Positions 1-7,283 of a stretch of 12,301 bases of DNA are shown in pieces. Under the pieces are notes generated by a model. The model did no database searches and was not told the DNA's origin. It saw only the letters and a list, made by a program, of their open reading frames with translations. Within the stretch, counting starts at the first letter, position 1. Each line of letters begins with the position of its first letter. The stretch comes from a bacterium (GTDB lineage: Bacteria > Blakebacterota > Blakebacteria > Blakebacterales > Blakebacteraceae). A program made the translations under genes and the position numbers. The stretch is taken from the NCBI GenBank assembly GCA_025774205.1, contig JALGWK010000074.1:1-12301 (forward strand), written 5' to 3'.

Positions 1-659
1 TCGGCGATATCGTTGATCTCGTAATCGGCGCCCGCGTCGACGGTCTCGAAGACATCCCCGTACCGGGCGAAGACGGTCCCGATCCCGAGTCGCGCGGCGC
101 CCGCCATGTCACGTTCGACCCAGTCACCGACCATGAGCGCTTCACCGACCTCGACGTCGAGCAGTTCCAGGACTTTCCGGAACGGAGCAGGATCAGGTTT
201 CTGTTTCCCCGTATCCTCGAAGGTCACGACCACGTCGAAGAGGTTGTGGATCCCGAGCGCCACCAGCCGCATCCACGCCTCCCGCCGGGGAGCGTCGGTC
301 ACCACCGCCAGCCGGATTCCCATCTTGATGATCCGCACCAGGGTGGTCTGCGTGTGGGGATAAAGGACCAGGTGGGCCTCCCGGCGCCGGCGATAGGCCA
401 GGATCCCCGCGGCCAGTATCTTCCAGTCGATGGCGCCGATCTGTTCGGTCAGGAAGTCGTCGAACACCTGCTGGTACTCGATACCCTTCCGGGAATACAC
501 ATCCTCGATCCCCGCGATCGCCTCACCCACGGTCAGATCGAGACCGACGTCGACCATGGCGACAGCCGCCGCCTTCACCGCCTCATCCTTCATCCGCATG
601 AAGTCGATGAGCGTGTTGTCGAGGTCAAAGATGACTGCTTTGATCATTGTTTCATCCAT
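1..659 (-). CDS. HAD-superfamily hydrolase (subfamily IA), 3' end cut by window edge
   Basis: The 219 visible residues form most of a cytoplasmic HAD phosphatase, a family that hydrolyses phosphate monoesters through an aspartyl-phosphate intermediate. All four HAD motifs are visible: FDLDNTL with nucleophile Asp12 and acid/base Asp14 (motif I), VVTDAP with Thr121 (motif II), GKQKPDP with the motif III lysine near residue 154, and MVGDWVERD with Asp179 and Asp184 (motif IV). The segment between motifs I and II is a helical cap, as in subfamily IA. The stop codon lies beyond position 1. I chose ATG 659 because the in-frame stop shared with thiL at 672-674 leaves only this ATG and one at 647; either is possible. 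A GGAGGAGAGGG tract (676-686) lies 16 bases upstream, farther than usual. It follows thiL by 12 bases and is probably co-transcribed. The substrate is unknown; a role on a thiamine phosphate is only a guess from the neighbour. Confidence 0.88.
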   Translation of the reverse strand, partial: MDETMIKAVIFDLDNTLIDFMRMKDEAVKAAAVAMVDVGLDLTVGEAIAGIEDVYSRKGIEYQQVFDDFLTEQIGAIDWKILAAGILAYRRRREAHLVLYPHTQTTLVRIIKMGIRLAVVTDAPRREAWMRLVALGIHNLFDVVVTFEDTGKQKPDPAPFRKVLELLDVEVGEALMVGDWVERDMAGAARLGIGTVFARYGDVFETVDAGADYEINDIA

Positions 660-671
660 CTCGGCGGCAAG

Positions 672-1751
672 TTATCCCTCTCCTCCGTCATACTCCCTGT
701 GACTCCAGCCCCCGGGCGCGATCGATCGTTCCCGCGAGCCTTCCCGCAGGAGCACGTCGGGCGGACCTTCATCTATCCGGCCGATCACCGACAGTGGTCC
801 CTCCCCGTCCAGGTCTTCTTCGGCCAGGGCCGGGTGATCGGGGAGGAGGGTGAGCAGGAGTTCGAACTCCTCCCCGGAATCGAGCGCGTAAAGGGCGGTC
901 TCTTCCACGCGAACCACCTCACCCCGTGCTTCGGCCCGCCACCTCAGGAATGGATCGAGCTCGGGACAGACCGGTATGGCGCCGGCGTCGATTATCACCC
1001 GGACCTTCGAGTCGAGAGCAAGGTGCCAGGCCTCGCTCGACAGGCCGTCACTGATATCAATTCCACCATGCACCCCGGCATGCCGGTTCACCGCCGCGGC
1101 TGCCTTCACCCTGGCCCGTGGACGGAGGTGCCGCTCGATGAGCGCTGCCGCCCACGCGTCGGGCGGCGGTCCACCGTCGAGAGCGAGCAGTTCCACCCCT
1201 GCCCGGCTACCGCCCAGATGTCCGGTAACAGCCAGCACATCCCCCGGGCGGGCGCCCGATCGCCTCCAGAGACGGTCGGCCGGGGCTGTGCCGAAAACGG
1301 CGATCGAGATGGCCAGCGGTCCCGGCGTATCCACCACATCGCCCCCGACCACCGCTACCCCGAGCTGAGCAGCTTCTTCTCTTATCCCGTCGTACAGCTG
1401 CTCGAGTCGCCGATCATCGATTCCCGCCGGAATCTGGAGACCGATCACCGCTACCAGCGGTGTCCCGCCCATGGCAGGGATGTCGCTCACCGCGGCGGTC
1501 AGCGCCCGGGCTCCCACGGCAGAGGGTGGTTCATGGGGGAAGGCATGCACGTTCTCCACGACGGTATCGATCGTGAGCAGACCGAGGACACCGGGAGCCG
1601 TCTCCCAGACCGCCGCGTCATCTCCGATGCCGCAGGCCAGGTCGCCTCCCGGCAGAGGAGGCTCGGGTCCAAGGTGGGCAGCCAGTTGCTCAATGAGCCG
1701 GAACTCCGGACCGAGCGGTCCGGCGCCTTTGTCCTGAGCCCTCCCTTTCAC
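672..1751 (-). CDS. thiL: Thiamine-monophosphate kinase ThiL
   Basis: ThiL uses ATP to phosphorylate thiamine monophosphate to thiamine diphosphate, the active cofactor, in the cytoplasm. The 359-residue product has the family's motifs in order: GIGDDAAVW (41-49), IDTVVENVH (61-69), VSDIPAMGGTP (88-98), VVGGDVVD (134-141), a GDVLAVTGHLGG turn, GGIDISDGLSSEA, and SGEEFELLL near the C-terminus. The acidic Mg/phosphate-binding residues are kept. The usual GGDT is GGDV here and EGVHF is ENVHAF, both mild departures. Length is slightly above the usual 320-350. An upstream ATG at 1841 would overlap the preceding gene by 94 bases and add a tail foreign to the family. The GTG at 1751 instead overlaps the preceding stop as GTGA and has GGAGGAGG eight bases upstream, so I chose it. 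It lies within a four-gene operon. No TPP riboswitch was seen nearby. Confidence 0.95.
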   Translation of the reverse strand: MKGRAQDKGAGPLGPEFRLIEQLAAHLGPEPPLPGGDLACGIGDDAAVWETAPGVLGLLTIDTVVENVHAFPHEPPSAVGARALTAAVSDIPAMGGTPLVAVIGLQIPAGIDDRRLEQLYDGIREEAAQLGVAVVGGDVVDTPGPLAISIAVFGTAPADRLWRRSGARPGDVLAVTGHLGGSRAGVELLALDGGPPPDAWAAALIERHLRPRARVKAAAAVNRHAGVHGGIDISDGLSSEAWHLALDSKVRVIIDAGAIPVCPELDPFLRWRAEARGEVVRVEETALYALDSGEEFELLLTLLPDHPALAEEDLDGEGPLSVIGRIDEGPPDVLLREGSRERSIAPGGWSHREYDGGEG

Positions 1752-3211
1752 GGTAACTGCCTCCTCCGGGAGAAATCGAACCGGGTGATTCCCCGCCGGG
1801 TGCCGAACCAGATCGTATCTCCCAGCAGGGCCGAGCACCACACCCGGGCATCTATCAGGCCGTCAGCTTCATCATAGTGATACCACTGCTCTGAATCACG
1901 GATCAGACGCCACACTCCCCGGGTTGTCGTCACCCAGACATTCGTTCCGTCGAGGACCAGTGAGGTCGCTTCACCCGGGAGGAGGGGTCCCGGTCCCGGC
2001 ACGGGCAGCCACTCGCCGCTCGCCGCGTCATACGCCGTGATCCCGCGCGATCCGGCCCACCAGACCTCATCCTTCCAGGTACCCACCGCGTCGATCCTCC
2101 CCCCGAGGGTGTCTTCGGGATGGCTCAACGTGAAGAGCGTACCGGTCGGCCAGTCACCCCGGTAGCCCAGGGCTCCGATATCGGTCGCGAACCAGGTGAC
2201 ACCGTCGCCGGCGGCAATATCGGTGATCAGCGCCTCAACGGGGAGGGCCGTCACGCTCAGGGAATCACCGGCGATCGCAACGGTACCCCGCCTGGTTCCC
2301 ACCCAGATCGCGCCGCTTCCGGACGCGATCGCCGTCACACGGTGATCGGGCAGTCCGTTCCGCTCGGTCCACGTCTTCCATCGTCCGGTGGCGTCACGGC
2401 GCGCCACTCCGATGTCGACCGCCAGCCATATCTCCCGACCGGAACGGGTCATGTCGAATACGCGATCGGAGAGGAGCCCGATCGCCTCCCCCGCCAGCTC
2501 GTACGACCAGGCATCCTGCGCGAACTGCCATTCGGTCAGGCCGCCGGTCGCCCTGAGATCTCCGGACCCGCCCGCGATCAGCCGGTCAACGGTGACGACC
2601 ATCGCCCTCACATCCCCGATCCAGAGTCCATGCGGTCTCATCCGGAGCTGTCCGATCCGCAGATCGGCCTCTCCTGCGCCGAGGCCCCAGGTCGTCAGCC
2701 ACAGCTCGGCTCCCTCCCCGACCCTGACATCGGTCACGGGAGCGGAGATCGAAAGCGGTCCGATGATCCGCCCGTCACTCAGGTACTGGTAGTCTGGATC
2801 GGTGAAGAGGTTGGCCGGCAGGGGCGCCGTCGGGACCGGAGGCAGTTCGGGAAATCTGTCACTCCGCAGGTATCCAGTCGCCGGTTCCACCCGGATCTCG
2901 CCCGATCCCGCCCGCACCGCGATCGTCCCGTCGGAGGCCATACTCACGCCCTCGATGGCACCTTCGGGGAGACCGTCCGCTGATGTCAGGGGCGCCCGCC
3001 ACCGGTCGAGCAGACGGTCGTGGAGCAGCAGTCCGCCGGTGGTGGCAACAGCCGTATATCTCGATCCGGGCACCACCAGGCTGGCATATCGGGTGACCGT
3101 AATCGATTCCCATTCGGAGGGTGAGTAGAAGGCATTCTGCCCGCCGGGATCGGGCCCTGCCCCGGCCACGATCCCGAGCCAGAGGAGAACCGCTCCCGAG
3201 AGGTACTTCAT
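1748..3211 (-). CDS. Secreted beta-propeller protein with Reg_prop-like repeats
   Basis: This 487-residue protein begins with a signal peptide (short K-containing n-region, hydrophobic 5-18, small residues GAG near 17-19), so it is exported to the periplasm or surface. The rest is a string of roughly 40-50-residue blades carrying aromatic/DG and IWxG signatures: NGLPDHRVTAIASG-AIWVGTRRG (285-309), ITDIAAGDGVTWFATDIG (329-346), EVWWAGSRGITAYD (382-395), NVWVTTTRGVWRL (424-436) and DTIWFGTRRGITRFDF (465-480). These match the two-component-regulator propeller type found in sensors and in free-standing secreted proteins. No kinase, DNA-binding or C-terminal sorting domain is present, so it is probably a binding or scaffold module with unknown ligand. 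Its ATG overlaps the upstream lipoprotein stop as TGATG (one base), and its stop overlaps the thiL GTG. Translation of the three genes is therefore likely coupled. Confidence 0.85.
   Translation of the reverse strand: MKYLSGAVLLWLGIVAGAGPDPGGQNAFYSPSEWESITVTRYASLVVPGSRYTAVATTGGLLLHDRLLDRWRAPLTSADGLPEGAIEGVSMASDGTIAVRAGSGEIRVEPATGYLRSDRFPELPPVPTAPLPANLFTDPDYQYLSDGRIIGPLSISAPVTDVRVGEGAELWLTTWGLGAGEADLRIGQLRMRPHGLWIGDVRAMVVTVDRLIAGGSGDLRATGGLTEWQFAQDAWSYELAGEAIGLLSDRVFDMTRSGREIWLAVDIGVARRDATGRWKTWTERNGLPDHRVTAIASGSGAIWVGTRRGTVAIAGDSLSVTALPVEALITDIAAGDGVTWFATDIGALGYRGDWPTGTLFTLSHPEDTLGGRIDAVGTWKDEVWWAGSRGITAYDAASGEWLPVPGPGPLLPGEATSLVLDGTNVWVTTTRGVWRLIRDSEQWYHYDEADGLIDARVWCSALLGDTIWFGTRRGITRFDFSRRRQLP
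1760..1767 (-). promoter_or_regulatory. Strong Shine-Dalgarno that sets the thiL GTG start
   Basis: Read on the minus strand, GGAGGAGG sits eight bases before the GTG at 1751, inside the last codons of the propeller gene. Together with the GTGA stop/start overlap it argues for translational coupling and for GTG rather than the longer ATG frame. Confidence 0.75.
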
Positions 3212-5067
3212 CAGAACTCCACGTTGGGCAGCAGTCTCTGAGGCAGGGGCAGCGGGACCAGGCCGATCGACTGCATCCGTTCATCCCACTCCTCACTCAG
3301 GGTCCGCATGGTGACTGAGATCGAGCTGTCGATCTTCAGGATCTCTCCCGGCAGGATATGGGCGCGTATCGTTTCCAACGCTTCCAGGTACCAGATTTTC
3401 CAGGCGTTGAGGATCTCCTGCTCGAGGAACCGGTCGCCGGCGGTCGGAACTCCCTCGTCATCCACCTGAAGGTTATCGCGGGCCAGATCGATCAGGATCT
3501 CCATCCGTTCCCGGGCCCGATTATACACCAGGGTGATCAGTTTCCGGGCAGCCGCCAGGTCGGCCAGGGCGATCTCGTAGGCGGTCACCGCCGCAACCCC
3601 CGCGCCCGCAGTCACCAATCCCCGCTCCACGTGACCGGGGGAGTCGAGGCTCGATCGATAAAGGGGATCGGGGAATGACCAGAGCCGCTGTGCCGGGATC
3701 AGCTGCTCGAGGAGTTCATCATGGTCGGCTCCCCCTTCATAGGGATGCGTGGCGAATGGCCGCCCTCTGTCACCACCGGTAATCCTCATCGCCACCTCGG
3801 CCGTCAGCAGGCTGAGGTAGTGCCCCTCGAACGGCCAGTAGGGCAGTATCGCTGCTCCCCACGGGGTGTGTTCGTCAGGCGGCCGGGTCCAGACCGAGGC
3901 AGGATCAGGCACGCCCTCGAGCAATAGCCGTGAAGGTTCGGCTTCCTGCCGGCCGGCCAGGAGGTGGACCACAGTCGCTGAATGGAGTTCATCGACCACG
4001 GTCGGGTGATGCCTGGCCCATGAATCGGTACCCATCATCGTCGCCCCCCAGACGAAGACGATCCCGCGACGGGGCGACTCGAGCTTTCCCTCCCGTATGG
4101 CCGTGTTGATGGCCAGGGCCGCCTCCACCAGGGCTGCGGCTCCGCTCACATCACCGGCTCCGGGGGCAGGGCCGGAGAAGGACGCGACCAGCGCGACCCG
4201 CTCCAGAAGCGGCTCACATCCGGGAATCTCCGCGACGAGGGTTCGCAGATACCGTCCCTCGAGGGGCTGCGTCAGCACGGTCGCCCTCACCTCGGTCCCG
4301 CCACCCCCGCGCTCCATCGCCTGCTCCAGTCTCAGGGCAGTCGCGATGCTCACCTTGAACCCGAAGCCTTCCCGACCCACAACGCTCCATGAAACGAGGT
4401 CGGGGTGACTGTCGGTGTCCTGCCAGGAGGGCGCGGAGGCGCTCACCACCCCGGCGGCTCCCCGCTCCAGGACTGCGTTCCGGTAGATGTCGGCCAGCTG
4501 CTGACGGCCATAGACGATCGCGCCCGCGACGTCCACTCCTTCATATTCCTCATCGAAGGTGCCATTCCCGAGGTTGATCATCCTGGTCGTCAGGCCCCCG
4601 GCGGGTGTCGCCCGGGAATTCCCGGCCAGGACCATGGGGGTTTCGTCATAATCCGCGGCCGTGAATCCGTCGGGACCGGTCACTTCGAGCCGGGCTGAGA
4701 TCGGGTTGATGATCTCGTATGGCAGGGAGTCCCGTAATACAAAGGCGTAACCCCCGGAGACGCCCGTCAGGGGAGGCCCGTCGGGCGGTTCGTCCACGAT
4801 CGCGAATCCTCCCGCTTCGAGCCTGTCCAGGATCAGATCGAGGGCGGTGTCGAAATCGGGGGTTCCGGGGAGACGCTGCAGTGGCGCGAGTGCCTCGATA
4901 AGTTCTCCGGAAACGGTGCCGTCGATGTAGGGCAGCAGGAAGCGGTCAGCGTTGAGGGGGGTGCCCCGGCCGCAGCCGGTCATGACCAGGAGGGAGATGG
5001 CAAGCAGGCGGAGAGTGCCGTGCCTGCCGGGCGCCGAAAGCGGATGATAGCTCGACATAGTGTGCAA
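3211..5067 (-). CDS. Lipoprotein related to M28/DUF4910-type aminopeptidases, probably catalytically dead
   Basis: The 618-residue product has an export signal ending in VMTGC (Cys32, TTG numbering), so it is predicted to be a lipoprotein. Residues about 143-238 resemble a protease-associated (PA) insert (VAGAIVYGR, LERGAAGVVS). Residues about 273-505 follow the M28-like layout PGAGDVSGAAALVEAA, RRGIVFVWG-ATMMGT, GGADHDELL and SSLDSP. As I recall the family, HLDEPKPGANDNASG and FLWVPEMYGT are expected at the first two blocks. Here the HxD positions are Ser296 and Ser298 and the catalytic Glu position is Thr343; only Asp306 and His449 of the likely metal ligands remain. The last ~110 residues are helical and unassigned. 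TTG 5067 was chosen because GGGAGGT lies six bases upstream; ATG 5058 is the alternative (spacing 15). ATG 5121 would run into the divergent promoter region. It is first in an operon with the propeller protein, thiL and the HAD gene. Confidence 0.82.
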   Translation of the reverse strand: MHTMSSYHPLSAPGRHGTLRLLAISLLVMTGCGRGTPLNADRFLLPYIDGTVSGELIEALAPLQRLPGTPDFDTALDLILDRLEAGGFAIVDEPPDGPPLTGVSGGYAFVLRDSLPYEIINPISARLEVTGPDGFTAADYDETPMVLAGNSRATPAGGLTTRMINLGNGTFDEEYEGVDVAGAIVYGRQQLADIYRNAVLERGAAGVVSASAPSWQDTDSHPDLVSWSVVGREGFGFKVSIATALRLEQAMERGGGGTEVRATVLTQPLEGRYLRTLVAEIPGCEPLLERVALVASFSGPAPGAGDVSGAAALVEAALAINTAIREGKLESPRRGIVFVWGATMMGTDSWARHHPTVVDELHSATVVHLLAGRQEAEPSRLLLEGVPDPASVWTRPPDEHTPWGAAILPYWPFEGHYLSLLTAEVAMRITGGDRGRPFATHPYEGGADHDELLEQLIPAQRLWSFPDPLYRSSLDSPGHVERGLVTAGAGVAAVTAYEIALADLAAARKLITLVYNRARERMEILIDLARDNLQVDDEGVPTAGDRFLEQEILNAWKIWYLEALETIRAHILPGEILKIDSSISVTMRTLSEEWDERMQSIGLVPLPLPQRLLPNVEF

Positions 5068-5073
5068 CTTGAG

Positions 5074-5080
5074 ACCTCCC
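5074..5080 (-). promoter_or_regulatory. Shine-Dalgarno GGGAGGT favouring a TTG start
   Basis: On the minus strand GGGAGGT is six bases before TTG 5067 and fifteen before ATG 5058. The spacing favours TTG as the real start of the M28-like lipoprotein, though the two proteins would differ by only three residues. Confidence 0.5.
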
Positions 5081-5082
5081 GC

Positions 5083-5120
5083 TGACGGTGTCAAGACGGG
5101 GCTTTCACTCTTGACCGTCA
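5083..5120. promoter_or_regulatory. Interrupted inverted repeat between divergent genes (candidate operator)
   Basis: The arms GTCAAGA (5090-5096) and TCTTGAC (5109-5115) are perfect 7-base complements separated by 12 bases. After a two-base bulge (5088-5089) the pairing resumes as TGACG (5083-5087) against CGTCA (5116-5120), giving 12 paired positions. It lies in the gap between the divergent lipoprotein operon and the M50 gene. Each arm contains a TTGAC(A/C) hexamer resembling a -35 box on its own strand, but no convincing -10 box follows at 16-18 bases on either strand. A regulator-binding site is one reading and an RNA hairpin in a leader is another; neither is proven. Confidence 0.45.
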
Positions 5121-5182
5121 CAGCCGGAGTGACCCTCTTGTCATCTGACGTGCGAAGCGGCCGATGCGCAGAGAGTGACTCG

Positions 5183-6214
5183 ATGGAACCTGATCCGCGA
5201 CAGAAGGACCTGCCCTTCGGTTACCGCCCGGAGGAAGAGCACAGGGCCCCCGCCCCATCCGACTGGCAGCGGTTGCCGGAGGGTGTGGCAGAGGAGATCG
5301 AAAGGCGCAGTTGGCGCCGGGCGGCGTTCCTCTTCATCGCCACCCTTCTCTCCACCCTCTGGGTAGGTACCCGCTGGGCGACCACCGTCCTGGACCGTCC
5401 TGTCACGCTGCTGGACGGCTGGATCTTCGCGGTCCCGCTGATGGTTATCCTGCTCTGTCACGAGTTCGGTCACTACCTGTTCGCCCGCCGCCACGGGGTC
5501 GTGGTCTCCCCCCCCTACTTCCTGCCGATCCCAAACCTGATCGGGACCATGGGTGCCTTCATCTCTATCCGTTCCCCCATCCCTGACCGGAAGGTGCTCT
5601 TCGACATCAGCGCTGCCGGCCCCCTGGCCGGGTTCGTGCCGAGCGTCATCGCGCTCGTGATCGGTTATGAACTCTCCACAGTTGCCCCCATGATCACCGA
5701 GCCCGGTATGGTGGTCTACTCCTTCGGCGACAGTCTGCTGACCCTGATCATCCAGCAGTTGACCATCGGTCCGCTCCCGGAGGGGATGGAGATCTGGATC
5801 CATCCGGTAGGATTCGCCGGCTGGGTCGGCCTCCTGGTGACTATGCTCAACCTGATTCCGATCGGCACCCTCGACGGCGGCCACCTCGCCTACGCCCTTT
5901 TCGGCCGTCGCCAGTGGGCGGCGAGCTATTTCATCCTGGGCGGTATCCTCTTCCTCGGGATCACGGTCCACTGGATCTGGATCACCTTCCCGCTCTTCCT
6001 GACTGTGGCGATCTCGCTGGTTTGGATGATAATGAAACGGACGGGCAGGACCGGAGCGCGGTTGATCGATTATTGGAAGGGTCTCCTGTTGAAACACCCG
6101 CCGGTGCCCGACGAGAGCCCGCTCGATCCGGGACGGAGACTGCTGGGATGGGTCTGCCTGATAGTATTTCTGCTCTGCTTCATCCCGGCGCCGCTCCGCG
6201 CCTTCATCACCTGA
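5183..6214 (+). CDS. Site-2 protease family intramembrane zinc metalloprotease (M50, EGY-like)
   Basis: This 343-residue integral membrane protein belongs to the site-2 proteases, which cut transmembrane segments of partner proteins, often anti-sigma factors. The zinc motif HEFGH is at residues 93-97 inside a membrane segment. The third ligand lies in LNLIPIGTLDGGH (Asp231) in a later segment, so the catalytic centre looks complete. The block YFLPIPNLIGTMGAF...RSPIPDRK (112-137) followed by AAGPLAG (145-150) is typical of the bacterial, archaeal and plant EGY branch. About seven hydrophobic segments are visible and no PDZ domain is present. I took ATG 5183 (weak AGAGAG seven bases upstream); the longer reading from 5060 adds 41 residues unlike the family and lies over the lipoprotein promoter region. 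Transcribed alone, divergent from the lipoprotein operon and convergent with etfA. No anti-sigma factor is adjacent, so the substrate is unknown. Confidence 0.92.
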   Translation: MEPDPRQKDLPFGYRPEEEHRAPAPSDWQRLPEGVAEEIERRSWRRAAFLFIATLLSTLWVGTRWATTVLDRPVTLLDGWIFAVPLMVILLCHEFGHYLFARRHGVVVSPPYFLPIPNLIGTMGAFISIRSPIPDRKVLFDISAAGPLAGFVPSVIALVIGYELSTVAPMITEPGMVVYSFGDSLLTLIIQQLTIGPLPEGMEIWIHPVGFAGWVGLLVTMLNLIPIGTLDGGHLAYALFGRRQWAASYFILGGILFLGITVHWIWITFPLFLTVAISLVWMIMKRTGRTGARLIDYWKGLLLKHPPVPDESPLDPGRRLLGWVCLIVFLLCFIPAPLRAFIT

Positions 6215-6243
6215 GCAGGAGCGGCAACCGGGTACATCCTGTC

Positions 6244-6259
6244 CGGCTGGTATCAGCCG
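6244..6259. terminator. Weak hairpin at convergent gene ends
   Basis: CGGCTG-GTAT-CAGCCG forms a 6-bp stem with a 4-base loop between the convergent M50 and etfA genes and overlaps the etfA stop codon. No T-run follows on either strand, so it is at best a weak or factor-assisted bidirectional terminator. Confidence 0.25.
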
Positions 6260-7233
6260 TTCAGCTTCTTCAGTTCCCCGGCCAGCGCCGGGAGGACCTC
6301 CATCACGTTCCCGACAATGCCGTAATCGGCCACCTGGAAGATCGGGGCCTCCGCGTCGCGGTTGATGGCGACGATGACCTTCGAGCGGCCCATACCGGCC
6401 AGGTGCTGCATGGCGCCGGAGATGCCGCAGGCGACGTAGAGTCCCGGTGTGACTACCTTTCCGGTCTGTCCTACCTGTTCGCTGTGCGGTCTCCAACCGG
6501 CGTCGACAGCCGCCCGGGAGGCGCCCAGCTCAGCGCCGAGAAGATCGGCGACCTCTTCGAGGAGACCCCAGTTCTCCGGTCCTCCCATGCCGCGACCGCC
6601 CGACACGATCCGATCGGCTTCGGTGAGATCGACCGCCGCGCCCTCGGCCGCTTCCACCCCGCCCGCCGTGACACCCTCCACACCCGCCAGGGCGGCAGTA
6701 TCGAGCTGCTCTATGGCCGGGGTCGCTCCCCGGGAACCATCCGCCTCGAACGCCTTCGGTCGGACACTGACGACGGAGACCGGTGTGGTCAGCCGGATCG
6801 TTTCGAAGAGCTTGCCCGCGTATACCGGCCTGGTCGCGACCACAGCTCCATCATCCAGGTCGATACCGGTGACGGATGCCGCGTAACCGGCCCCCTGCCG
6901 GGCCGCAATCCTCGGAGCCAGGTCTTTGCCGAGACTTGAGGCGGCGATCACGATGACCGCCGGATCCGCGGCCTCTGCGGCTGCGGTAACTGCCTCGAGC
7001 CACAGCTCACCCGAATAGGCCCCGAGAGCCTCCTGATCGGCCACGTAGACGGTATCGGCGCCAAAGGCTCCGAGTCCTGACGCGTGGTCGGAGATTCCAC
7101 TGCCGGCCAGCAGGACCGAGCATGGTCCGCCGATGCCGTCAGCCAGCCGTCTGCCGGCGCTCACCGCCTCGGCCGTAACGGCCCGCAGTTTTCCATCCCG
7201 GGTCTCCGCGATTACCAGTACACCATTGGGCAT
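6253..7233 (-). CDS. etfA: Electron transfer flavoprotein subunit alpha
   Basis: EtfA pairs with EtfB to carry electrons from acyl-CoA and other flavin dehydrogenases to the membrane quinone pool; the alpha subunit binds FAD. The 326-residue product has the usual length. The N-terminal domain runs from VLVIAE (5-10) to about residue 190. The C-terminal FAD domain carries VSGGRGMGG (210-218), [11 protein letters not shown] (237-247), [10 protein letters not shown] (250-259), the family signature [16 protein letters not shown] (265-280), and [10 protein letters not shown]...ADYGIVGN (290-309). ATG 7233 was chosen because AAGGAG lies eight bases upstream and the family starts here; ATG 7263 adds ten unrelated residues. 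It follows etfB by 50 bases in the usual etfB-etfA order. No ETF:quinone oxidoreductase or dehydrogenase gene is visible in the window, so its electron donor cannot be named. The gene itself is intact even though its partner is broken. Confidence 0.96.
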   Translation of the reverse strand: MPNGVLVIAETRDGKLRAVTAEAVSAGRRLADGIGGPCSVLLAGSGISDHASGLGAFGADTVYVADQEALGAYSGELWLEAVTAAAEAADPAVIVIAASSLGKDLAPRIAARQGAGYAASVTGIDLDDGAVVATRPVYAGKLFETIRLTTPVSVVSVRPKAFEADGSRGATPAIEQLDTAALAGVEGVTAGGVEAAEGAAVDLTEADRIVSGGRGMGGPENWGLLEEVADLLGAELGASRAAVDAGWRPHSEQVGQTGKVVTPGLYVACGISGAMQHLAGMGRSKVIVAINRDAEAPIFQVADYGIVGNVMEVLPALAGELKKLNG

Positions 7234-7241
7234 ATTCCCTG

Positions 7242-7247
7242 CTCCTT
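7242..7247 (-). promoter_or_regulatory. Shine-Dalgarno of etfA
   Basis: AAGGAG on the minus strand lies eight bases before ATG 7233 and decides between the two in-frame starts. The same hexamer precedes etfB. Confidence 0.75.
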
Positions 7248-7257
7248 GCTCGTTCCT

Positions 7258-7278
7258 GGTCACCGTCGAGCGGTGTCC
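7258..7278. repeat. Short dyad in the etfB-etfA gap
   Basis: CACCG (7261-7265) and CGGTG (7271-7275) pair around a five-base loop. A T/T mismatch and two further G-C pairs extend the stem. It occupies much of the 50-base gap between etfB and etfA. It could be an intercistronic RNA hairpin that tunes the subunit ratio, or chance in GC-rich DNA. Confidence 0.3.
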
Positions 7279-7283
7279 TCCGG

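Noticed and set aside
246-1877. 543-codon open frame on the plus strand
   Set aside because: It lies antisense to thiL and the HAD gene, both with complete family motifs. Its product is rich in R, P, H and G with no recognisable domain, typical of a high-GC shadow frame.
2120-2983. 287-codon open frame on the plus strand opposite the propeller gene
   Set aside because: Antisense shadow; the minus-strand frame has a signal peptide and clear repeat blades.
3211-5121. ATG at 5121 as start of the M28-like lipoprotein
   Set aside because: It would place 18 extra residues before the TTG start across the divergent regulatory gap, has no good ribosome site, and would bury the lipoprotein signal further from the N-terminus.
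5089-5142. TTGACA (minus) and TTGACC (plus) as -35 boxes of divergent promoters
   Set aside because: No acceptable -10 hexamer occurs 16-18 bases downstream on either strand; the minus-strand candidate would overlap the ribosome-binding site. Kept only as part of the dyad description.
5141-6496. 451-codon open frame on the minus strand
   Set aside because: It is antisense to the M50 protease and its product is a charged, low-complexity R/D/E/G-rich chain with no domain, so it is a shadow.
5914-6939. 341-codon open frame on the plus strand
   Set aside because: It spans the end of the M50 gene and the antisense of etfA, crossing a convergent junction, with no family features.
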